A stretch of 64,000 bases of DNA from Bacteroidetes bacterium UBA2664 (GTDB taxonomy: Bacteria; Bacteroidota; Rhodothermia; Balneolales; Balneolaceae). The notes beneath the pieces were generated by a model that did no database searches, was not told the DNA's origin, and saw only the letters and a program-made list of their open reading frames with translations. Below are positions 18,963-27,537 of the stretch, one piece after another. The translations under genes and the position numbers were made by a program. Where the stretch lies: NCBI GenBank assembly GCA_002359315.1, contig DEMS01000008.1, positions 1-64,000 on the forward strand, read 5' to 3'. Numbering within the stretch: position 1 is the first letter of the stretch; every line of letters starts with the position of its first letter.

Positions 18963-20432
18963 ATGAATTCAATGAAAAATTTTACAAAGTGGTTATTACT
19001 ACTGACCCTATCTTTTACACTATCCCTTACAGCATGCAGTGATGATTCTGACATGATGAGCGGGATGGATGAATTAGAATCCGCAACATTCAATTATGCT
19101 TTTAATGAAGGGCAGTTATTAGGAGAGGTTAGCACCGCATATCGCGGAGAGCACGAAAGAAATCTCTCTGCTGAACTTAGCATCGAGGAGATGGACAACG
19201 GAAACGCAGCCGTTACCATCACACTAATGAATACGATTGAAGGCGAAAATTATCCGGTTCATGTGCATGATGCAGCCGACCCGGCCAGCACTCCAAACGG
19301 AACTCCCTATAACGAAACACCCAATAGTGGCGTTTTTGCAGGGGCAATTTCCGGTAATGGCGGCACGGTAAGCAGCACAAACAATACTGAAATTGCATAC
19401 GCTCAGCTTGTAAATCAATATGAAGGGTTTTTCGTAGTGCATGATCCGACACAGGATATCAGTACCGTGGATCTATCAACCTATCTGGTCCTGGGTGTAT
19501 TTGGCCAGGATCTGGAAGCCGGTGAATCAAGTTTGCGATCTGCAACCTATGAATACGCTTTTAACGAAGGGCAGGCACTGGGAAACAGTGAAACAGCCTA
19601 TGACGGTGACCATCCAAGAAATCTATCCGCTACCCTGACGATTGAAGAGAAAGGAACCGGGGAATCAACGGTCACCGTTACCCTGAATAATACAATTGAC
19701 GGGTTAGACTATGCGGTACATTCACATGATGCAGCCGATCCGGCGACAACACCAAATGGTACACCCTACAATGAAACGCCAAACGGAGATGTATTTGCGG
19801 GCGCTATTACAGGGAACGGTGAATCAGTCAGTGCTTCAAACGAATCGCCGATCTCATTTGTGGAATTGACAGAGGAGTATCAAGCATTTTTTGTCGTGCA
19901 TGATCCGACACAGGATATCAGTACGACAGACCTGACGACCTATCTGGTACTGGGCACATTTGCTGCGGATCTGGAAGCCGGTGAGCCGAATTTAAGCGCT
20001 CAAACATTTGAGTATAGCTTTAATGAAGGGCAATTGCTGGATGATGAGGATACTGCCTACGAAGGTGATCATGAAAGAACATTATCAGCGACAATGCTGG
20101 TAGAAGAGCTGATTGATGGCCGTGCTAAAATAACAGTCACCCTTAATAACACAATAGACGGTGTTGATTATCCGGTGCATTCACATGATGCAGCCGATCC
20201 GAATACAACTCCAAACGGAACGCCATACAATGAGACTCCGAATGGGGATGTTTTTGCAGGAGCGATTGCGGGTAACGGCGGGACAGCCTCCTCTTCCAAC
20301 GAAACAGAGGAGATTACCTATCGTGAATTGATCAACGACTATGAAGGATTCTTTGTGGTGCATGATCCCACGCAAGAGATTAGCACGACAGACCTGACGA
20401 CCTATTTGATCTTAGGTAAGACAGCGAGATAG
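18963..20432 (+). CDS. Lipoprotein with three CHRD-like repeats
   Basis: A 489-residue exported protein. The signal peptide ends in a lipobox (SLTAC, Cys25). Three repeats of about 149 residues follow (about 39-190, 190-340, 340-489). Each opens with a YxFNEGQxL segment, then has a hydrophobic strand run, the motif YPVHVHDAADP or VHSHDAADP, TPNGTPYNETPN, and a closing FFVVHDPTQ segment. The His-x-His pairs recall the HIH signature of CHRD domains, so I call it CHRD-like. A metal site is inference. A weak match to the neighbouring ECF promoter pattern (CCAATCCA, then CTTCGTACT at 18872-18880) lies upstream. It reads divergently from the cupredoxin gene. Confidence 0.65.
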   Translation: MNSMKNFTKWLLLLTLSFTLSLTACSDDSDMMSGMDELESATFNYAFNEGQLLGEVSTAYRGEHERNLSAELSIEEMDNGNAAVTITLMNTIEGENYPVHVHDAADPASTPNGTPYNETPNSGVFAGAISGNGGTVSSTNNTEIAYAQLVNQYEGFFVVHDPTQDISTVDLSTYLVLGVFGQDLEAGESSLRSATYEYAFNEGQALGNSETAYDGDHPRNLSATLTIEEKGTGESTVTVTLNNTIDGLDYAVHSHDAADPATTPNGTPYNETPNGDVFAGAITGNGESVSASNESPISFVELTEEYQAFFVVHDPTQDISTTDLTTYLVLGTFAADLEAGEPNLSAQTFEYSFNEGQLLDDEDTAYEGDHERTLSATMLVEELIDGRAKITVTLNNTIDGVDYPVHSHDAADPNTTPNGTPYNETPNGDVFAGAIAGNGGTASSSNETEEITYRELINDYEGFFVVHDPTQEISTTDLTTYLILGKTAR

Positions 20433-20470
20433 TACACTCATAGTGCTTATATAAAATAGTGCTTTCATAA

Positions 20471-20501
20471 AAAAAGCCGGGTATGATATGCCCGGCTTTT
20501 T
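20471..20501 (+). terminator. Intrinsic terminator after the CHRD-like gene
   Basis: AAAAAGCCGGG (20471-20481) pairs with CCCGGCTTTTT (20491-20501) around a 9-base loop, with a T-rich tail. It closes the gene ending at 20432. Confidence 0.85.
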
Positions 20502-20636
20502 ATTTTTATCCTTCATACTCCCAATTGTGCACCTTCAACCAATTCCTGCCCTCCTCAGCTAAGTCTGTAGATCTGTAAACGATCATATCCTGCATCTCTG
20601 TACCTAAGCACACCCGAACCCATGAACCTTAAACCA

Positions 20637-20666
20637 TGAGATCCTGAAATAAATTCATGATGACGG
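20637..20666 (-). repeat. Palindromic intergenic repeat, copy A
   Basis: Thirty bases that, on the minus strand, match copy B at 25741-25770 with one mismatch. The core is a near-palindrome CCTGAA/TTCAGG type. It sits in the gene-free stretch 20433-20777, which otherwise holds only the terminator. Confidence 0.7.
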
Positions 20667-20777
20667 TTTGAATGAGTAATTTTGTTGCCCTAAGACATCA
20701 AATCACAAATTTTTTTGTAACAAAAGGGCGTTTGATGTATTCTATATAAAGAGAGACGTTATTTATAAATCATCTGT

Positions 20778-21344
20778 ATGTTTACAGGCCATAATCTGAA
20801 TGATATGGATCACTCAAAGCTCACATCTTTATATAAAACGATTCCTATCGTTGTTTTAATAGGGCTATTTGCCTTGTTAGCCGGCACATCTCCACCCATG
20901 GAAAACCATCCTTTTACCGGGCATTATTATGTGCATGGATCGAAGATCATATCAACCGGCGGTTGGCTCGGTTCAGACTACACGGTTATCGATACGGTCT
21001 ATTTTGCTTCTGTAGTCACAGTTAAATACATGGAGGATATGACCGATACACTGCACTTTTTTGGTCTGCCCGGTGCGGATGAAGGGGAGAGAAGAATCTA
21101 TAGTGGAAGACATAATAATAGTTATATAGGTGGAATCGTTTCGTATAACGATTCTGATTATAATAGGGTATATGGATCCTTATCAAATGAAATCTTTGAG
21201 ATAAACTATACTCGGCCCAGTGGCCGCTTTATCGCGAACGGTAACATTTCTTATAACACTATAGAGCTTCAAGGTGAATTTTTATATAGAGGGAATAAGG
21301 CGGAGTATGAACTTGTCGGAGAGAAAATTGAGTACATGCAATGA
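20778..21344 (+). CDS. Secreted protein of unknown function, paralogue of the next gene
   Basis: 188 residues, not recognised. A hydrophobic N-terminal stretch (IPIVVLIGLFALLAG) indicates export or anchoring. The real start may be the second Met (MDHSK, ATG at 20805). The rest is predicted beta-rich. Its pattern YYVHG, DTLHFFGLPGADEGERRIY, then TIELQGEFLYRG near the end, recurs in the protein encoded just downstream. The two genes lie 9 bases apart and probably form one transcript. Confidence 0.6.
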   Translation: MFTGHNLNDMDHSKLTSLYKTIPIVVLIGLFALLAGTSPPMENHPFTGHYYVHGSKIISTGGWLGSDYTVIDTVYFASVVTVKYMEDMTDTLHFFGLPGADEGERRIYSGRHNNSYIGGIVSYNDSDYNRVYGSLSNEIFEINYTRPSGRFIANGNISYNTIELQGEFLYRGNKAEYELVGEKIEYMQ

Positions 21345-21353
21345 AACGAAGCT

Positions 21354-21878
21354 ATGAATAATATTAAAAACCTGTTTCCACTGTTATTATTAATGCCCCT
21401 GGTATGGGGTTGTGTGGATTCCGATGAACCTGAAATTGAGGATACGGTATCCGGGATTTATTATTTATATGGCCCCAGAACAACTGTGGAAGATCCATGT
21501 ACCCGCTGTTCGGCAGATCAGGATTCTTTACTGGAATACATCTCTTTTTCCATAATCGCAAGGCTGGATCACGATAACCGGGAGCGTATTCAGCTATATG
21601 GAGTTCAGGGTGCAGATACAGGGGAGTTTGGGAAGCGGGTGTATCCGGATTGCACTTATTCAGAGGATTGTAAGGTATTCGGATATGTTGTTCCCAGTGG
21701 AGAATTTGTAGTGAACGGAGGAGCATTTGAGATCGATATTGAAAACAATGGCCGGCGGTTTCAGGCTACAGGATCTCTTGGCACTTCAACCATTGATCTG
21801 AAGGGACAATACAGCTACGAAGATATCACAATCGATTACGACCTGAACGGAAAGAGGGTATACTTACCATTGGATTAG
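21354..21878 (+). CDS. Lipoprotein of unknown function, paralogue of the preceding gene
   Basis: 174 residues. The signal peptide ends in a lipobox (LVWGC, Cys20). The mature part aligns by eye with the preceding protein: GIYYLYG, IQLYGVQGADTGEFGKRVY, and TIDLKGQYSYEDITIDYDLNGKRVY. Extra Cys residues (CTRC, a Cys pair near DCTYSEDC) occur only in this copy. Tandem duplication followed by divergence is the likely history. No function is assigned. Confidence 0.65.
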   Translation: MNNIKNLFPLLLLMPLVWGCVDSDEPEIEDTVSGIYYLYGPRTTVEDPCTRCSADQDSLLEYISFSIIARLDHDNRERIQLYGVQGADTGEFGKRVYPDCTYSEDCKVFGYVVPSGEFVVNGGAFEIDIENNGRRFQATGSLGTSTIDLKGQYSYEDITIDYDLNGKRVYLPLD

Positions 21879-21892
21879 GATGGTTTTGGCGG

Positions 21893-22690
21893 TTACTGTC
21901 CAAGCAGGAACATGTCGCCGGTCGGCTGTGGCACTCCGCCTTTGGGCTCAAGTGTGACCGCAAAGGCGTTGGATACCGGTGACGGTTCTTCCAGATTCTC
22001 TACCTGGAAAAAGAGATCATTTGCAGATTGATCAAAATTAAATACACCGGCGCTGATTGGATTTTCTCCGTCCTTGATTAACCAAAGCTGGTAATCTCTA
22101 TTCTCATCCGGAGCCGGGAGATTGGCGAGTTGCAGTACGGCCTGACGATTTTCAGGATCCCATAATATTTTTCCATAACCATCCGGACTTGGATCGAGTC
22201 CACCCATCATCACCAGTTTCACTTCCCTGGCAGCCAGAACATCAAGCAGACGATCTTGCCTTTCCATTTCACTCTGAAGTTCTGTGATTACAGCTTCCTG
22301 TTCAGAAACCCGATCGGTTAGATCTGCATTCATCCAGGCAAGTGTAAGCGAGCCAATTAAAAAGAGAGCAGCTGCCGCTTTATAGGCCCATAATGGAATA
22401 ATTCGTCCGGCCACTTTGTCATCGGAGCCCTGAGTGCTTCCTAAGGGTTTTTTCCTGGAAGCTAAATCTGCGAATAATTTTTCCTCAACACTTGCAGAAG
22501 GGGCAACAGGCTCCGTCATGAGTGGAAACTCATCACGCACCCTTTCCATCTTCGCCAAAAGATCTCTCTGCTCCGGCGAAGCATTTTTGAGCATATTCTC
22601 AAACTCTTTTACCTCCTCATCCGAGAGGGCGTCGAGAACGTACCCCGCGCAAAGCGCTTCAAAATCGTTATGTTCTTTTTCTTTATTCAT
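21893..22690 (-). CDS. Anti-sigma factor, RskA-like
   Basis: A 265-residue single-pass membrane protein that should hold the ECF sigma factor inactive. An N-terminal helical sigma-binding part (CAGYVLDALSDEEVKEFENML) precedes one membrane segment (about 95-113) and a short coiled coil. The outer RskA C-terminal domain (about 160-260) carries VLQLANLPAPDENRDYQLWLI. Its ATG overlaps the sigma stop by one base (TAATG on the minus strand), so the two are translationally coupled. What signal it senses is not visible. Confidence 0.88.
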   Translation of the reverse strand: MNKEKEHNDFEALCAGYVLDALSDEEVKEFENMLKNASPEQRDLLAKMERVRDEFPLMTEPVAPSASVEEKLFADLASRKKPLGSTQGSDDKVAGRIIPLWAYKAAAALFLIGSLTLAWMNADLTDRVSEQEAVITELQSEMERQDRLLDVLAAREVKLVMMGGLDPSPDGYGKILWDPENRQAVLQLANLPAPDENRDYQLWLIKDGENPISAGVFNFDQSANDLFFQVENLEEPSPVSNAFAVTLEPKGGVPQPTGDMFLLGQ

Positions 22691-23229
22691 TATAATTCCT
22701 CAGTAACCAACATCTCCTTTAATTTAATCATCCCTTGACGCATACGGTACTTAACCGTTCCAAGCGGGATATCCATTGTATCGGATATTTCTGACTGACT
22801 GAGTCCCTTAAAATATGAAACGTACAATACCTCTCTTTCTTTCTTATCCAACCTCTGCAGCGCGTCACGAAGAATGGACGCACGCTCGGATAATTCAAGA
22901 TTTTCATGAGGGTTATTTCCGTCACTAACAGGAGTTAATGTAAAGTCATTGATGATGTGATCTTCCTTCCCGGCATCTTTAAAAGCCCTGGAACGGGTTC
23001 GATCGATCGCTTTATTGCGAGTCATCGTCACTAAAAAACTATATACATTCCCTCTGCCAGCATCAAATTTATCGGCTTTTTCCCAAGCCTGTGTAAATAC
23101 TTCTTGCAGGCAATCTTCAGCTTCTTCCCTGTTTTTTAATACAGACAAAATCATACCAAACAGCAAATTCTTGTACTTGGCATAGAGCTTCCGCATCGCC
23201 TCCACATCCCCTTTTTGGATGCGGTACAT
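22690..23229 (-). CDS. ECF RNA polymerase sigma factor, SigK-like
   Basis: About 179 residues, with region 2 (AMRKLYAKYKNLLFGMILSVL, EDCLQEVFTQAW) and region 4 (LYVSYFKGLSQSEISDTMDIPLGTVKYRMRQGMIKLKE). The frame is open upstream to a GTG at 23346, but a predicted promoter covers 23299-23339, inside that extension. I therefore choose ATG 23229, which has GAGGAG 9-10 bases upstream. Pairing with an RskA-like anti-sigma points to the SigK (ECF19-like) type. Its promoter matches those of the Rieske and cupredoxin genes, implying autoregulation. Confidence 0.85.
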   Translation of the reverse strand: MYRIQKGDVEAMRKLYAKYKNLLFGMILSVLKNREEAEDCLQEVFTQAWEKADKFDAGRGNVYSFLVTMTRNKAIDRTRSRAFKDAGKEDHIINDFTLTPVSDGNNPHENLELSERASILRDALQRLDKKEREVLYVSYFKGLSQSEISDTMDIPLGTVKYRMRQGMIKLKEMLVTEEL

Positions 23230-23298
23230 CCACTCTCTCTCCTCATCTTCAGAATAGAGAGCGAATCCCAGTAAATAAAGTATCCAATAAAATATCAC

Positions 23299-23339
23299 TG
23301 TCTGATAGTATATACGTAAGTGAAGGCAGGACGGATGGT
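23299..23339 (-). promoter_or_regulatory. Predicted autoregulated ECF promoter of the sigma/anti-sigma operon
   Basis: Minus strand: ACCATCCG (23339-23332), 12 bases, TTACGTATA (23319-23311), 4 bases, ATCAGACA (23306-23299). The CCATCC -35 core agrees with what I recall of mycobacterial SigK promoters. Layout is identical to the divergent promoter at 23570-23610. Confidence 0.72.
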
Positions 23340-23569
23340 GCTGCACGTTTCTTAATATCTAAAACATATCTCAAAAAACGATTTAAGACAAAAAAAGATG
23401 AAATAATTTATCAAAAGCCGTTAAGCCGGTGCATATGAACAAAATCAAACTCTTAGCGAACAACCTGAAATTAAACTGAGGATCATTTTTAATAAGATAT
23501 GGCGTTGTATAACCGTTAAGAAAGTGTTCCGTTTCCTGGGTAAATCTGAAATTTTACAAAATGGTTACA

Positions 23570-23610
23570 ACCATCTGAACGCAGTTTAGTTACGTATAGT
23601 TAATCAGACA
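23570..23610 (+). promoter_or_regulatory. Predicted ECF promoter of the Rieske-YceI-DUF5777 operon
   Basis: Plus strand: ACCATCTG (23570-23577), 12 bases, TTACGTATA (23590-23598), 4 bases, ATCAGACA (23603-23610). The start codon lies 44 bases further on. It shares all three blocks and both spacings with the promoter driving the sigma gene. The rest of the 424-base gap 23230-23653 shows no gene. Confidence 0.72.
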
Positions 23611-23653
23611 CGAAAATTAGTACGAACATAATAACACTTAAAAGGGGCATTCA

Positions 23654-24148
23654 GTGAAAAAAGAAGTTGATATAAATCCATATTCAAGGAAACAATTTTT
23701 AAAAACGGCAGGCTCAACAGCCCTTTTTGCAACTCTGGGGATTGGGTTCGTTGGATGCAGTGATAGTTCAATGGATGCAATAAGCAGTGAACCATCCATG
23801 AGGCCGGGCAGTGACGCAATCACCATTTCAAATAATGGAAACAAAATTGAAATTGATCTGAATGATGATTCCGTATCGGGATTACGATCTGAAGGGGGAT
23901 GGTTACTCGTTGATGATGCACGAACACTTGTCGTGAATGTAGGAGACAATGTCATAAGGGCATTCACAAGTGTTTGCACGCACCAACAATGCTTTAGAGA
24001 TTGGAGGTTTAGCAATTCACTATTTGAGTGTACCTGCCATGGGTCACGATTTAACACGAGCGGAGAAGTAGTGAGGGGGCCCGCAACAAGAGATCTTGCC
24101 GAATTTACAGTAGTCATTGAGAACAATACCGTGACGATCACTAAATAA
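23654..24148 (+). CDS. Exported Rieske [2Fe-2S] protein
   Basis: A 164-residue iron-sulfur protein. GTG start with AAAGGGG just upstream. The N-terminus has a Tat-like SRKQFLK and a lipobox-like FVGC (Cys35), so it is exported and probably lipid-anchored. Cluster motifs are CTH (Cys108, His110) and CTCH (Cys126, His129), with additional Cys113 and Cys128 as in Rieske proteins that carry a disulfide. It heads a three-gene operon behind the ECF promoter. Its electron partner could be the cupredoxin at 18.2 kb, which is inference from shared regulation. Confidence 0.9.
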   Translation: MKKEVDINPYSRKQFLKTAGSTALFATLGIGFVGCSDSSMDAISSEPSMRPGSDAITISNNGNKIEIDLNDDSVSGLRSEGGWLLVDDARTLVVNVGDNVIRAFTSVCTHQQCFRDWRFSNSLFECTCHGSRFNTSGEVVRGPATRDLAEFTVVIENNTVTITK

Positions 24149-24168
24149 TAGAATCAAGACCAGCCATT

Positions 24169-24732
24169 ATGAAAAAATCAATATTGTTATTTACAACACT
24201 GATATTCGCAGCCGGTTCATTTATCACGGAGCGGGCAACAGCACAAAAATATATGGCGGATGACGGTTATGTGGAGTTTATCTCAACAGCTCCCCTTTTA
24301 GAATTTAAAGGGGTGAGCGAAAACCTGACCGGCCTGATCAACCTGGACACAAACATGGTTGATTTTTATGTTGATTTGAATACATTGGAGACAGGTATTC
24401 AGCGGCGCGACAGAGATATGAGGAATAGCTATCTGGAGACGGATAAATTTCCATTCGCTGAGTTTACCGGAGAATTGATTTCAGAGTTTGACCCGAATCT
24501 TCAAGAAAAACAGGAAGCAAGGGTGAGAGGCATGTTTAAAATCCACGGAGTGGAAAGAGAAATAGAAGTAACGGGGACTCTTGAGCCGGATGGAGAGTCA
24601 CTTCAATTAGAAGCCGGGTGGACGGTGCTGTTGGCAGATTATAATATTGACAGGCCGGGAGTACTCTTTTATGAATTGGCTGAAGAGCAAACAGTCAATA
24701 TTTCAATTCAACTTGTTAAAACAGATAATTAA
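24169..24732 (+). CDS. YceI-family periplasmic lipid-binding-like protein
   Basis: 187 residues with a signal peptide (about 1-25, ending ATA) and a YceI lipocalin-like barrel. Visible family marks are VEFISTAPLLEFKGVSENLTGLINL, METGIQRRD-type LETGIQRRDRDMRNSYL, FPFAEFTG, and KIHGVEREIEVTG. YceI proteins bind polyprenoid or amphiphilic ligands. The ligand here is unknown. It starts 20 bases after the Rieske gene and is part of the same operon. Confidence 0.9.
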   Translation: MKKSILLFTTLIFAAGSFITERATAQKYMADDGYVEFISTAPLLEFKGVSENLTGLINLDTNMVDFYVDLNTLETGIQRRDRDMRNSYLETDKFPFAEFTGELISEFDPNLQEKQEARVRGMFKIHGVEREIEVTGTLEPDGESLQLEAGWTVLLADYNIDRPGVLFYELAEEQTVNISIQLVKTDN

Positions 24733-24744
24733 TCAGGCAAAGTC

Positions 24745-25620
24745 ATGAAAAAAACGCAACGAACACTATTTACACTCCTATTTTTAATGATTTTTCCGAA
24801 CCTCCTGATGGCCCAGCTGGAAAGAGAGCGGGTTGTGACGGATCAGCCGGAAGAGCTTATTTTTATGGCTCCCAGAAATATAAACCTCTATACAGTAGAA
24901 CCGCTATCAAAAGGCGAGTTGCACTACTCTATTATGCACACATTTGGGGAAGTAAGCGGCGGAGTGAGTGAACTCTGGGGTATTGATCAGGGCGCCAATG
25001 TACGGTTTAGTTTTGAGTATGGTTTTGGGGATGAGTTTTCGGTTGGATTTGGACGATCGAGCATGGATAAGGTGTACGACATATCATCCCGATATTCTTT
25101 GGTGCGACAGATGCAGAGTGGCGGGAGTCCGGTGTCGGTCACCGTTATACCTTCAATAGGAATAACAACCGGGAGTTATGGTTTTCTGAATGTCGATTAT
25201 ACTTTTTCGGATCGGCTCAATTTCAATCTGGCCACTCCGATTGCGAGAAAAATGAGTGATGATCTAAGTCTTCAGATCGTACCCATGATCACCCATTTCA
25301 ACCGGGTAGGCTTTGAGCTGAGTGTTGCCGATCCTGCTGTAAATACCTATTACAGTGTAGGAGTTGGAGGGCGATATAAAGTTGCTCCCAGAACAGCTGT
25401 TACATTTCAATATATCCCGCCGTTAACCGATGCTGAAAATCTGGATCACAACATCGGTATCGGTATTGATATCGAGACGGGTGGACATGTTTTTCAGATG
25501 TTCTTTACTACGTCCAGAGCACTGAATGAGTCTTATTTAGTTTCAAGTAATAATGGTGATTTCTTTGACGGGGGATATCGGTTCGGATTTAATATCAATC
25601 GGCTTTTCAGGATTAAATAA
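24745..25620 (+). CDS. DUF5777-type outer-membrane beta-barrel protein
   Basis: 291 residues. Signal peptide (about 1-23, ending LMAQ), then an all-beta protein with alternating hydrophobic strands. Segments RNINLYTVEPLSKGELHYSIMHTFGEV and ELWGIDQGANVRFSFEYGFGDEFSVGFGRS match the family commonly found beside YceI and redox lipoproteins in Bacteroidota. Probably an outer-membrane barrel of unknown cargo. Last gene of the ECF-controlled operon, 12 bases after YceI. Confidence 0.8.
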   Translation: MKKTQRTLFTLLFLMIFPNLLMAQLERERVVTDQPEELIFMAPRNINLYTVEPLSKGELHYSIMHTFGEVSGGVSELWGIDQGANVRFSFEYGFGDEFSVGFGRSSMDKVYDISSRYSLVRQMQSGGSPVSVTVIPSIGITTGSYGFLNVDYTFSDRLNFNLATPIARKMSDDLSLQIVPMITHFNRVGFELSVADPAVNTYYSVGVGGRYKVAPRTAVTFQYIPPLTDAENLDHNIGIGIDIETGGHVFQMFFTTSRALNESYLVSSNNGDFFDGGYRFGFNINRLFRIK

Positions 25621-25740
25621 GGGGCAGGGTGCTCAACTTCGCCGAGGCTTCGTAGAGCAGGCAGGTTAGGGTGCAGGGGGGTGTTCATTAAGGCAAATCA
25701 ACTCTCTACGAAAAACCCTACGACACATCACTCATTCAAC

Positions 25741-25770
25741 CCGTCATCCTGAATTTATTTCAGGATCTCA
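25741..25770 (+). repeat. Palindromic intergenic repeat, copy B
   Basis: Thirty bases with core CCTGAATTTATTTCAGG. It matches copy A (20637-20666) in opposite orientation with a single mismatch. It lies in the gene-free stretch 25621-25986, where I see no other structure. Confidence 0.7.
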
Positions 25771-25986
25771 AGATGAATCTTGCAAAGGGACAAGGAAATA
25801 GTTTCTCAACAGGTCGCATTATGATGCATTTTGCCGGAGATTGGGTATGGTGGCAGTGGCTGATGGATCTCTATTCCGGATTATAAAGTGAAAAACTTCA
25901 GCTACTTTCTCTTCGCTTTTCACTTTAACCGTTGAAGGTGTTATTTTCAGGCAGAGTCTATTGATAACAACTAAACGAACTTAATT

Positions 25987-26826
25987 ATGTCTGAAGAGAA
26001 AGGGTACGGTTTACTAAAAGGGAAAAAGGGAATCATTTTTGGGGCACTGGATGATCGAAGTATTGCCTGGAGAATTGCATTAGCCTGTAAACGGGAAGGA
26101 GCCGACTTTGTGCTTTCGAATGCACCTATCGCCTTGCGACTGGGTGCGCTAAATGCCCTATCCGAAGAGACGGGAGCCCCCATCTTCCCATGTGATGTAA
26201 GTAATGATGAGGATGTTGAGAAACTCATGGCTCAAACAAAAGAGGCTTTGGGAAGTGTAGACTTTATTCTTCATGCCATTGGAATGTCACCCAATATCCG
26301 TAAGAAGAAAGATTACAACGACCTCAACTACGCATGGCTGAATCAGACATTGGATATATCAGCGATATCGCTGCACAGGGTTTTGAATCATGCAGAAAAA
26401 GCGGAAATTTTGAACGACGGAGGAAGTGTTGTAGCCCTTACCTATATCGGAGCACAGCGTATCTTTTCAAAGTATTCAGACATGAATGATGCGAAAGCAT
26501 TGCTCGAGAGCATCGCCAGAAATTATGGAAGCCGTCTTGCAAAACGGGGCATTCGTGTAAATACGGTATCCCAGGCGCCTACAAAAACATCTGCCGGCAC
26601 AGGCATCAAAGGATTTGACGGTATGTACACTTTTGCAGATATGATCGCTCCGCTTGGAAATCCATCTGCGGATGAATGTGCTGACTATTGTGTCACTCTT
26701 TTCTCCGATCTTACCCGAAAAGTGACGATGCAAAACTTATATCATGACGGTGGATTTGTAACGTCCGGCATTTCAGAAGAGATGATTGAAGGGCTGAACA
26801 AACTTTACGGCGATAAAGAGGAGTAG
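25987..26826 (+). CDS. fabI: Enoyl-[acyl-carrier-protein] reductase FabI
   Basis: A 279-residue NADH-dependent reductase for the last step of fatty-acid elongation. It has the FabI-type cofactor segment GKKGIIFGALDDRSIAWRIA and the catalytic Tyr-x6-Lys pair Tyr163/Lys170 in KYSDMNDAKALLES. RVNTVSQAPTKTSAGTGIKGF forms the substrate loop. FabI's Tyr-x6-Lys separates it from ordinary short-chain dehydrogenases (Tyr-x3-Lys). Monocistronic as far as I can see. Confidence 0.92.
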   Translation: MSEEKGYGLLKGKKGIIFGALDDRSIAWRIALACKREGADFVLSNAPIALRLGALNALSEETGAPIFPCDVSNDEDVEKLMAQTKEALGSVDFILHAIGMSPNIRKKKDYNDLNYAWLNQTLDISAISLHRVLNHAEKAEILNDGGSVVALTYIGAQRIFSKYSDMNDAKALLESIARNYGSRLAKRGIRVNTVSQAPTKTSAGTGIKGFDGMYTFADMIAPLGNPSADECADYCVTLFSDLTRKVTMQNLYHDGGFVTSGISEEMIEGLNKLYGDKEE

Positions 26827-26921
26827 GGCGGCAGTGGCCGGCTACGATGTTACCGGAACAGAATGATCCTTTTAATTTCGTCAGAATTAGTAAAGAGTTT
26901 AATTTTTAAACGGATCCGGAT

Positions 26922-27500
26922 ATGGTTAAAAAAATATTAGGAATCGACCCCGGGTCAAGAGCCACCGGTTATGCAATTCTTGTTCAGGAGAACACTGCCT
27001 ACCGGGTGGATGTCTGTGATGTGCTTCGCATGGACCACATGGAGGATCACACCGAAAGGCTGCAATTTATATTTGATGAGATTACCCGCCTGATCCGCCA
27101 TCACCGGCCGGATGAGTGTGCTATTGAAACACCCATTTATGGCATTGACCCATTGGCGATGTTAAAATTGGGGAGAGCACAGGCGGCTGCCATTTTAGCC
27201 ATCACCAACGAGGGACTTACAGCATCTGAATACTATCCAAAAGTGGTCAAGAAAGCGATTACCGGAAACGGAAATGCCGGCAAACAGCAGGTGGCATTTA
27301 TGCTTGATAAGATGATGAAGATGCCGGAAGGGAAACTATCGCAGGATGCAACGGATGCACTGGCAGTCGCCTGGTGTCATATCACACACTCTACCCCGGG
27401 TCAGCCGAAAACAATCAAAAAAACACATCAAAACAACAGTAAATCGAGCTGGGCGCAGTTTATACAAGAGAATCCGGATCGGGTAAAAGGGGGATTATAA
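26922..27500 (+). CDS. ruvC: Holliday junction resolvase RuvC
   Basis: A 192-residue RNase-H-fold endonuclease. The first catalytic Asp is in LGIDPGSRATGYA (Asp9). CAIETPIYGIDPLAMLKLGRAQAA carries the catalytic Glu, and the C-terminal DATDALAVAWCH completes the acidic site. It lies 37 bases upstream of ruvA on the same strand. ruvB is not in the window. Confidence 0.95.
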   Translation: MVKKILGIDPGSRATGYAILVQENTAYRVDVCDVLRMDHMEDHTERLQFIFDEITRLIRHHRPDECAIETPIYGIDPLAMLKLGRAQAAAILAITNEGLTASEYYPKVVKKAITGNGNAGKQQVAFMLDKMMKMPEGKLSQDATDALAVAWCHITHSTPGQPKTIKKTHQNNSKSSWAQFIQENPDRVKGGL

Positions 27501-27537
27501 TTGTCGGGAAAAAAATTAAAATGAAAGCAGGGCAACC

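Noticed and set aside
23229..23346. N-terminal extension of the ECF sigma factor to GTG 23346
   Set aside because: The extension would contain the gene's own predicted promoter and hydrophobic residues unlike a sigma N-terminus. ATG 23229 has a GAGGAG ribosome site.
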